The translations under genes were made by a program, and so were the position numbers. The notes beneath the pieces are model-generated. The model saw only the letters and a list, made by a program, of their open reading frames with translations, made no database searches and had not been told where the DNA came from. This document shows positions 56,205 to 64,000 of a stretch of DNA of 64,000 nt, piece after piece (positions within the stretch are counted from its first letter, which is position 1; each line of letters begins with the position of its first letter). The stretch is taken from the NCBI GenBank assembly GCA_032622095.1, contig CP136067.1, positions 124,349,030 through 124,413,029 of the forward strand, in the 5' to 3' direction. The DNA is from Siphonodentalium dalli (Eukaryota; Mollusca; Scaphopoda; Gadilida; Siphonodentaliidae).

Positions 56205-56705
56205 AGCCAAGCCTGAGTATATGGTGCCTGTCATTTGCAGAATGAGGTCCCCAGAGGGTGAATTTAGTGATTCTATCCTGCATAGTGGGCTAGCATCACC
56301 AAATTCCTCCTCTGGGGACCTCATTTTGCATGGCCTCATCTGCTATCGGAGAAATAGACTCAGGTTGGAGTTACCAAATGGTGAATATTATGATGTACAC
56401 CCATTGGGAACCTTCATTATGCAATGTGTCATCTGCCAATTTTGGGATATAGTGAAACTAAACTAAAAAAGAAACAGAATCTATGTGAAGAAGTTTCTAT
56501 AGAATATTGAAAATAAAGACACTTTCCAGAGAAGATGAGTCCTAAGCAGAATGTGGACCCCAGAGTGTGAATTTGAGGTTCCCAATGGATGTACATCATA
56601 ATATTCACCATTTGGGAACTTCAATCTGAGTCTATGTCTCCCATAGCAGATGAGGTCATGCAGAATGAGGTCCCAAGAGGGTGAATTTGGTGATACTAAC
56701 CCGCT
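56205..56705. mobile_element. family B composite
   Basis: Palindromes at 56225-56335 and a reduced one near 56640-56700. Spacer copies face each other (CCAAATGGTGAATATTATGA, and its inverse at 56605). Confidence 0.7.
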
Positions 56706-56709
56706 ATGC

Positions 56710-56818
56710 TCGAGAGCTTTCCGATGAATGGCAGCAAGCCATATTTCCGACTAAATCCTGAAAAGTTACCCATAATTCTGCTGTGGTTAAAGAGTAGATT
56801 ACTTAAGACATTACTGTA
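56710..56818. mobile_element. family A half-element fused to B
   Basis: Right arm from CGAGAGCTTTCCGATGAATG to CATTACTGTA. The left arm is replaced by B at about 56708. Confidence 0.65.
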
Positions 56819-57159
56819 GTGTATTGGTTCCAAACGTTGACTCGTTGAAGAAACCGTTCATTGGTAGAAGGTTATCCCAAACCCTTCAGAAACTGAAACC
56901 AATTGTTGGACCAACTGATGGCCATTTCAGACCAAAATGTTGATCAAAATTAGAAAATTATGCTAGTGTTCGTCTAAAACAACAAATTCCCCACTAATTA
57001 CTGGTTCGAAAATCAAACAATTAGGATGAATTACACTTTATTTCAAGTTTATGTTACCCTCTTAGAAATGAATGTAAGATATTGATGGATAATATCAGTT
57101 GCTTATTTAGCTATGAATAAAAAGCTCATTTCATTTTTAAAATGAAAAGGAGGCGACTG

Positions 57160-57716
57160 TTAAAAGTCCTTCTTGTTAATGCCCCTTGTTTGGAGGGTGC
57201 GAAGAGTGAAGATCCACTCAATTTCTCTTTCTTTGCGAGCTATAGTGCTGCGTTCAGATAAAGGGTCAGATTTGAGGATGTCAATGATTTGTATTTCACG
57301 TTGTGTGGACCGTGTCCGTTTTGGTTAAAGTGCAGGGCTACCGGTTTTGTGCGGTAGTGTTTTATATCTGTATAGTGTTCAGATAAACGTATGTTGACTT
57401 CCCTTTTGGTTTCTCCGAAATATTGTTTGTTGCAATGGGAACATGTGAGTTGGTATATACAATTGCGTGTCATGCAATTGTACTTGTATGGCCCTTTGTA
57501 TCTTTTGTGGGTGACAGAGCTTCAGAACCACGTAGGTTTTTCGAAACTTGTACACACGTCGCAATTATCGCGTGTGCATTCGGTGAATGGGTTGGGTATG
57601 ACCCGCCCTGTGATACCTTTGTTTTGTGGCAGTTTCGCCAGTACAACGAAGTCTGATATGTTTTTGTTGCATCTGCGAGCCATGATGGGTGGCTTCAGGA
57701 TAATCGTGCGGTAACT
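57160..57716 (-). pseudogene. Penelope-like element fragment with GIY-YIG nuclease domain
   Basis: On the minus strand the frame reads ARRCNKNISDFVVLAKLP, then CTRDNCDVC. It meets an in-frame TGA (57522-57524) and continues with CIYQLTCSHCNKQYFGETK, RLSEH, VALHFNQNGH. Near 57285 a one-base shift moves to EREIEWIFTLRTLQTRGIN and a stop at 57160. These match the linker, the CxxC-containing GIY-YIG nuclease and the C-terminal WI..L.T...GIN of Penelope-like elements. The RT domain is absent. Confidence 0.85.
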
Positions 57717-57854
57717 ACAATGACGGGCCAGAATAACATACCCGCATAAACTACCCGCAGTTCCATACGGCTATCGGGTCAATATATACCCACAATATGT
57801 ACCCACATTCAACCTCTTGACCGACAGAGGTCCACAACCTCCTGACCCTGGCCG

Positions 57855-57972
57855 TTTGACCAATCAAATCAACGCTCTACCAGCACAGAGTATATAAGGA
57901 CAGGCATTATCCACATCTTTCCACACCATCCGGCTCCTCACGAAGATATACCAATATCGAAAGCGCTAGACC
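57855..57972 (+). promoter_or_regulatory. promoter plus hammerhead-like motif, Penelope LTR type
   Basis: GACCAATC (about 57859) and TATATAAGG (57891-57899) form a CAAT/TATA-like pair. Downstream, CTCACGA (57937-57943), a GATAT/ATATC stem with an ACCA loop, GAAA (57959-57962), GCGC and TA (57967-57968) follow the order of a minimal hammerhead ribozyme of Penelope LTRs, CTGANGA..GAAA. One core base differs (C for G). GGCTC/GACC could form stem I. It faces away from the nuclease fragment. Confidence 0.5.
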
Positions 57973-58139
57973 ATTATTAAGGATATCCCACTGATTGAGA
58001 CCCTCCCTGGAGGTTCACCCTCGCATTAACTTTCATTTCATTTTAAATTCCCATGATATGGATATTACGAAAATTTGTATGATTGGTGTTTTTAGCATAT
58101 ATCAAAAACGTAATGAATTAGCCAACTCCTGATTCATAT

Positions 58140-59055
58140 TACTTTGTCATTATATGTTTCCTATTCAGCAATAATTGTTCAACATACATGTCTATATTTG
58201 TCTTTATCATATGTTGGTTATGTTCAAAGGGGACACCTACCTGAAACTGTGCAGGCATGCTATGCATGGACCACTGATCATTGTAAGATCGGGAGACTTT
58301 GCCACCCGATCTCTCCTTAGAAATGGTTACTAGGGAACTACCCGAAATTTGCACGATAAACGAATTCTAGTTTATTACGTTGTTATTATACATCAGTGAA
58401 TTGCGTTTTGATGCAACCAATATCCTAATGTGAAATTTAAGATATACCTGACCATGCGCGATAGACTTTTTGCCGCATGTGGCTTAACAGAGACTTATAT
58501 TACAGAGACCAGAAACAACGTAATTTCCCGTAACATTATCTTGGCCCCATTGTTCAAGTAAGCTGTCTAGATTGTGGCTACTGTACTGACATGTGAAACA
58601 TGCAACTATATGTCATATATAGCGCCACATTTCAATTGAACACATTTTGTTAATGAAGTATAGCCTGCGCATATTTTCCTACCCGTTTCTAGCGGGCAGC
58701 CAATCCATATACACACCTTTGCCAGCGCTGACTTCAATAGGCCCATTTAAATATATATATTAGTGGGTATGTCGTGTATAAGTACGTTATAAACCATTAT
58801 GTTTTTGTAGATTATAGACTATGCGCATGCGCATATATTTCTACCCGATACCAGCAGCCAACCATTCCATACGTACCAAGGGCTCCGCTGACATATGTGG
58901 GGGCCATTTAAATATAAATCAGTGGGTCTGACGCTCGTTATACTATATGTAAATATGCTACTGACTCATGTCGTCGCAGCACCGAAATATCGGTGGGATA
59001 TATAGTCACGGTTCGTTTGCACCTAAATATCGGATTTACGGGTTCAAAGGGTTAA
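58140..59055 (-). mobile_element. family S element, ending at a TTAA
   Basis: 58140-58455 is the inverse of 63150-63490 (GATCAGTGGTCCATGCATAG, GGTAGGTGTCCCCTTTGAAC). 58660-58930 has two tandem units with GCGCATAT and CATTTAAATATA. The right end GGGTTCAAAGGG adjoins TTAA (59052) inside C2. The left boundary is uncertain. Confidence 0.5.
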
Positions 59056-59276
59056 AGATCCTGTGCCAGAGTATTCTCTTATATATGTGAGTCTCCCACA
59101 GGGAGCCTTTCACATGTAAGAGAATGCACTTGTTTACACGGTCAAAGTAATTATTGTTAGGCCAATGCATTCTCTTATATATGCGAGGCTCCCTATGGGA
59201 AACTCGCATATATAAGAGAATGCATTGGCACAGGGTTTTCACAAAATTTCAGGAAGCTCCAGGCATAGAAGGGTAA
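59052..59276. mobile_element. TTAA element C2, copy m (reverse, broken by S)
   Basis: Starts at the C2 internal TTAAAGATCCTGTGCC and runs to GGAAGCTCCAGGCATAG. The other half of C2 is not visible on the far side of S. Confidence 0.65.
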
Positions 59277-59848
59277 GACAATGTTGTTCTCCATTTTTCA
59301 AAAATAAAAATACAAAATAATTAACAAGGACAGCAGTGGCAGCCTATAACTACATCTTTTATGGAAGATAATATTTAAAGCCACATATCGAATTGGCCAG
59401 ATATTCAAATTTAGTCACGAGTCTGTTCCAATAAGATGTCAGGGTTTATTAGTGTGAGTAATAAAAAAATAAGCAAACACTACAGGTGTGATTCTTTGGT
59501 TGTATTATAATGTATAATTTTGATTAAGTATTAGTAAATAAAGCATATGGCGGGTTTCCGCTCCAAAACACATCTAATAATATTTGCATTTTAGTTTTTT
59601 CCAGTATCGAAATAGGTTGATAAATACTTGAAGTACCTTTCTATGAGCATTATATATCCCATTGAAAGAAGCATTTAAGTCATACAAAAATACAACTTTG
59701 TTCCGATATGGGCAGTAATCGTTAGATCTCATTAAAAAAGAGAGTTATCTTGTAATTTGTATTTCAGACCGGCACATTGCATTATGGTAGAAAAAAGGGG
59801 GGAAGTCCAGTAAGTGATCTTCTACCACTTGGTGGAATCAATAAAACT
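59277..59848. other. no gene seen
   Basis: AT-rich. Nothing supported. Confidence 0.35.
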
Positions 59849-60812
59849 TTTAAGCCTTCTATGACAAGGAGCTTCCTGAAATTTTGTGAAAACCCTGTGC
59901 CAATGCATTCTCTTATATATGCGAGTATAGGGAGCCTCGCATATATAAGAGAATGCATTGGCCTAACAATATTTACCTTGACCTTGTAAGCCAGCTCATT
60001 CTCTTATATATGCAAAGATCCCACTGGGAGACTCACATATGTAAGAGAATGTACTGGCACAGGATTATTAAAGGCATGGGCGGCGTTCGTTTGCTGGACA
60101 CTACAAGGCTACCGATGGTCCGTATCTTGGTGATATACATTGCCATGGATCATCAATTTTGTGAAACCAGCTCATTCTCTTATATAAGCAAAGATCCCAC
60201 TGGGAGACTCACATATGTAAGAGAATTCACTGGCACAGGATCATTAAAGGCACGGGCGGCGTTCGTTTGCTGGACACTACTATTCATATTTGTTCAAATC
60301 GCCATCAACAGAAGGAATATTAAAATATATATAGTTTTGTTCATATGCCAAACATAATCAGCGCGTAAATAGTATATTGTTGTCAAGACATACGATGGTG
60401 TACGTATTAAACAAGAACCTTCTCGTGTTACAGAAGTTTCGCTTCTGTTTACATAACACAGCGCAATTCTATTGATTAATCACACACAAATGATATAAGC
60501 GCTCTTTATTATTTCCATATCAGGAAAATAGTAACAAATAATTCTCTTTATGATTACACTCTCTGGATCTAAACAAAAGCCAGGTTCTGTAATGTTTTTT
60601 GCTTTTGTTTACATAACAAAGGAAAAACATTTGACAATAACATACTGTTTATGCCATATTTCTGATTGGTATAAGAACAAAGTCTGTCTATATTTGACTA
60701 TTATTTCTGTTTATGGCGTTTTTTGACGAAGCTGAATATTTTAACAGCATACCCACTGCCAATGCTGCCCGTATCTTTAATACTACACCAGTGCAGCTCC
60801 CGTCATGAGTGT
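59849..60812. mobile_element. TTAA element C2, copy n, containing L
   Basis: TTTTAAGCCTTCTATGACAA at the left, two hairpins, then L from 60244 to 60780. The C2 tail TACTACACCAGTGCAGCTCC and CGTCATGA resumes after it. A segment is duplicated inside (59991-60107 and 60169-60283). Confidence 0.7.
60244..60780 (-). mobile_element. TTAA element L, inverted copy (nested in C2)
   Basis: TTAA at 60244 and 60777. Ends AGGCACGGGCGGCGTT and, inverted, AGATACGGGCAGCATT. The body matches 18667-19191 on the opposite strand, including TTTTGTTTACATAACAAAGG. The ORF of 134 codons upstream is a repeat read-through. Confidence 0.75.
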
Positions 60813-61559
60813 CAAATTACTCTTTATACAGAAATAATCAGGGACACAAAAATATGTGAGCCTTGAAATTCCAAGGAATATAACTCTATATATTACGTCC
60901 TTGTAACTAAGAAGAATGATATTATTGAGTAGTTTGGTGCACGAAGTAATCAAATGCCATTAATGCATAATATCAATTACAGTGTGCGGACAGAAATTCA
61001 GGCGCTGATTAGACAACTGTTAATACTGATGGTGAAACTAATGTAGAAATTACAATATAAAGCTTCACGGCAAGGTAATCCGGCAAAAAAACGCTCCGTA
61101 ATAGCAGAACTACATCAACAAATGTTAGTGTTTCAATTATTTCCAAGCAAAAAATTAACAAAATTATAATTGAAAAGCCATTAGAATTTCAATTTGCAGT
61201 GCTTGAATTGATGGGGGAATAGTTTCCATTCTACGTGCCCTCCATGCTCACAAACATGATAGTTCGTCATGTCGCAGCTTTAACAGTAATACCTGATGTA
61301 CGTTTCTGCTAGCTTTCCGTGGAATATTATGGGATGTCATAGTTCATTGACCCTGTGATTATACCATTTTGAAATCCCCTATCGCATAGTCTCTCTGATT
61401 ATTAATACCCAGATTTAATCTAATCCCACCAGAAAAGGGGGCGGAGTTCATCACAAATGAATGTTCAGATTATCAATGTGCTGGGTGTTCACAGAAAGGC
61501 ATCACATTTTGGGAGACAACCGTTAGCAAATTTTATATTAAAATTAGCCCTGAAGTACA
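60813..61559. other. unique, no gene seen
   Basis: Possibly upstream body of the retroelement that ends at 62332, too decayed to align by eye. Confidence 0.3.
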
Positions 61560-62332
61560 ATAAGATTAGTAAAACTACAAGAAGATCGTTTATTAAAAGA
61601 AGTATACACATTAGATAAAGAATTATCTAATCAGGGATATTCGTCCTGGTATTCGACTATTAAATCTGCCATGATTAAATTTAACATTGAGCTGAATTGT
61701 ATAACGGAAGACAATTTAGATGACCTGATCACAAGTTCTTATGAAAAATCAATTAAATCTCATCGCATATATCTAGCTGAAAATGTACCAGACAGCAAAT
61801 TACATTTATATGGCAAGTTAAAAATCAAATTTAAGTGCCAAGATTACTTAAATTTTAGAATATCAAAATAAAGCGCTTCTATTAAATGTTCATTATCTAG
61901 CAATTGAGAAGGATAGACAAAAACGACCCAAACCAGATATTTAAGATCGCATTTTTAAAGAATGTATGACAGAAAATGAAGAACATTTCTTTTTATTTTG
62001 TAAGAAAAATGACATAGAACAATTAAAATGGGTTTTGAATTTGATTTTCAAGTCTTAGTCCCAAATACAGATAAATCATTGCAACTTTTGAAAAGAATTC
62101 TTTGTCTAGAAATACATAGTGATACAAGACATACATGTAGTTTTATATAGCAATCACTGAATATCAAGTCATCTAATAATTCCCAAATTCAAATACTAAT
62201 ATTAGGTATTTAAACATGTATGTTAATGTCATTATTTATACCTGTTTGTTGTCAGTATTTTGTTACATGTCATGACAAACATCACTGTATAGTGGTCAGT
62301 CAATAAAGTGTTCATTCATTCATTCATCAATA
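61560..62332 (+). pseudogene. 3' end of a CR1-like non-LTR retrotransposon
   Basis: Open segment 61671-61871 (DNLDDLITSSYEKSIKSH, then KLHLYGKLKIKFK). A shifted frame then gives NVHYLAIEKDRQKRP and later ECMTENEEHFFLFCKK. These match the C-terminal order of CR1/Rex-like ORF2 (H.LAIE.GR, then EDE.HFL..C). The 3' end has CAATAAAGTG followed by a TTCA/ATTC repeat tail at about 62310-62330. At least one frameshift makes it inactive. Confidence 0.75.
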
Positions 62333-62336
62333 GAAC

Positions 62337-62364
62337 TACAGTCATGCCCTAAGTAATCGACTCC
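62337..62364. mobile_element. family A left tip cut by C1
   Basis: TACAGTCATGCCCTAAGTAA, then TCGACTCC, then TTAA. The rest of the A element is missing beyond the C1 insertion. Confidence 0.6.
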
Positions 62365-62761
62365 TTAACCCTTTACCCAACAGAACGGCCAAAACCGGCC
62401 AAATAAAGCTTCAACAGCCTAAAATATCTTCGGTCTGTCTCAATAGAACCATACAAATATGGATATCATTGGAACCGGCTCCTTGACCACATTGTGATAG
62501 TTACAGTTATGCCCTGTGCCAATGCATTCTCTTATATATGCGAGTCGACCATAGGTCGCCTCGCATATATAAGAGAATGCATTGGCCTAAAAAAATCTTT
62601 TTTTAACACTTTTTACCATTTTCTTACATTCTTTAACAATTTTATAATTTCTAATGTGTTAAGCCAATGCATTCTCTTATATATGCGAGGCGACCTATGG
62701 TCGACTCGCATATATAAGAGAATGCATTGGCACAGGGCCCTTCTGTTGGGTAAAGGGTTAA
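62365..62761. mobile_element. TTAA element C1, copy d
   Basis: TTAA at 62365 and 62758. Termini CCCTTTACCCAACAGAACGG and CTGTTGGGTAAAGGG. Two cassettes. Almost the same sequence as copy a 52 kb away. Confidence 0.82.
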
Positions 62762-62847
62762 CCAAATCTTGATACAATGATGATTTTTACAATAGATGTC
62801 TAAGCTTCTTATGGCACCATTAATTTTTTTCTTTCTAAAAGAGCTGT

Positions 62848-63150
62848 GAACAAGCCTTGAAATAGTGTGCCTGTCATTTGCAGAATGAGGTCCCCAGAGG
62901 GTGAATTTAGTGATGCTACCCCGCATAGCGGGGTAGCATCACTAAATTCACCCTCTGGTGACCTCATTCTGCTGAGGTGTAATAAGATGGGGTCCCCAGA
63001 GGGTGAATTTGGTGATGCTAGCCCACTATGCGGGGTAGCATCACTAAATTCACCCTCTGGGGACCTCATTCTGCAAATGACAGACACACTATTTCAAGGC
63101 TTGCTTGTGTCTGCACAGGCCTGAGTTTAGTGTGTCTGACATTTGCAGAT
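62848..63150. mobile_element. family B double palindrome
   Basis: Two adjacent palindromes (62870-62970 and 62990-63090). Outer CAAGCCTTGAAATAGTGTG is mirrored by CACTATTTCAAGGCTTG. The most symmetric B copy here. Open frames of 85-92 codons are the repeat. Confidence 0.78.
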
Positions 63151-63763
63151 GTCGGGTAGTTGCCTAGTATCCGTTTCTAAGGAGAGATCGGGTGGCAAAG
63201 TCTCCCAATATTACAATGATCAGTGGTCCATGCATAGCATGCCTGCACAGTTTCAGGTAGGTGTCCCCTTTGAACATAACCAACACCATGCGACTAGACA
63301 CTGTCTAAATTAAGGCAAAAACATACCACTGAATGGTTAGTGCAATGATGTCATTCGACCATTTGTGGTATTTGCTTAGCAACCGTTGCTACCCTTAAAT
63401 GGGACATTTGGTTCACTATTCAGGTCGGGTATATCTCAAATTTCACGTTAGGGTATTACCTGCATCAAAAAACGCAATCACTGGGGTTGAATTACGATGC
63501 TATAAGCTATATTTACATTTTCCAGTCAATTCCGGGTAGTTGCCTAGCAACCGTTACCAAGCAGGTGCCGCGAGGCAAAGTCTCGGGATCTTATAATGAT
63601 CGATGATCCACGGGGGACAAACTGTAAAGTTTCAGACCTGTGTCACAATTCAAACATAATCAACACCATGCGACTAGACACTGTCTAATTTAAGCGGAAA
63701 TACCACTGGGACCCCCGGGTCAGGGTGTCGATCACTGTGGGGCGTCAGGGTTCAAAGGGTTAA
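63151..63763 (+). mobile_element. family S element, two tandem units
   Basis: Units start GGGTAGTTGCCTAG at 63154 and about 63534 (about 380 bp apart), both with GGCAAAGTCTC and CACCATGCGACTAGACACTG. The right end GGGTTCAAAGGG adjoins TTAA (63760). No coding. Confidence 0.6.
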
Positions 63764-63800
63764 TGCTGCACCAGCGCAGCTCTCATCATGAAAGAGTTAA
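63760..63800. mobile_element. C2 right tail after S
   Basis: TTAATGCTGCACCAGCGCAG, then CTCTCATCATGAAAGAG and TTAA at 63797. This is the C2 segment that lies right of its internal TTAA. Confidence 0.7.
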
Positions 63801-64000
63801 TCTAAACCTGGAGATATGAACTGAGCATTTCTGTAATCGGTTCGAATTGTTGTACAGTTGGATATTTTTTATATAAAACTTGGAATGTTTTGCTATTAAA
63901 TAAATAATTATAATTTAACTAATATGAATTTGACAATCACTTACGCTTTCGACGATTACATTTGGGCTTATCCACCAAACGAACAATGTCACCGTACCAT
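63801..64000. other. window end, nothing supported
   Basis: AT-rich up to about 63930, then less so. No exon signal can be confirmed. Confidence 0.35.

Noticed and set aside
57391-57714. 107-codon + strand ORF over the Penelope fragment
   Set aside because: It is the antisense shadow of the GIY-YIG reading frame.
62809-63124. Pairs of 85-92-codon ORFs with MRSPEGEFSDA repeats on both strands
   Set aside because: Arms of B palindromes translate to the same peptide on both strands. This is a symmetry artefact.

Overview
This is AT-rich eukaryotic DNA, most likely from a marine invertebrate and probably a mollusc. The reasons are its Helitron-like elements with CCGT/GACA microsatellites and internal tandem units (a structure known from bivalve and gastropod genomes), a Penelope-like element, CR1/L2-type retroelement tails, and splice-site-bounded short exons instead of long ORFs. 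The species cannot be fixed from sequence alone. No intact transposase, reverse transcriptase or complete cellular gene is visible. Almost all ORFs above 60 codons are accidental reading frames through palindromic repeats.

The window is mostly a nested archive of non-autonomous transposons. Main families: (A) a palindromic MITE with TACAGTAATGC ends, probably Tc1/mariner type; (B) a foldback family with GAATGAGGTCCCCAGAGGG arms; (C1-C5) elements flanked by TTAA with CCCTTT ends, piggyBac-like, several sharing one inner palindromic cassette; (I, J, L, S) further TTAA-flanked families; (D, E, F, G, H) Helitron-like elements with 3' hairpins, some ending in CTAG before a T; one 900-bp hAT element with a perfect 8-bp target duplication; CR1/L2-like and Penelope fragments; a tRNA-like SINE head.

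Layout: 0.9-1.9 kb two back-to-back Helitrons; 1.9-4.9 kb four strong splice-site candidates interrupted by a hAT-in-MITE nest; 5-9.5 kb Helitron-like E and D copies and a GC-rich coding-like patch; 10-25 kb dense TTAA and foldback MITEs; 26.4-28.5 kb a tandem duplication; 29-37 kb Helitron-like F and G copies and a second tandem duplication that preserves an empty insertion site; 38-45 kb MITE nests; 45.1-46.6 and 47.8-49.7 kb two long-unit tandem arrays; 51.2-52.4 kb a TTAA nest with a 45-bp array; 57.2-58.0 kb a Penelope fragment beside an oppositely oriented promoter and hammerhead-like segment; 58-64 kb S and L elements inside C2 elements and a CR1-like 3' end.

The only possible host gene runs on the + strand. 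Small exons at 3434, 4081, 9976, 25689 and 53292 have canonical splice sites and mutually compatible phases and give a short cysteine-containing product I do not recognise. The phase agreement is suggestive, but the model is unproven.
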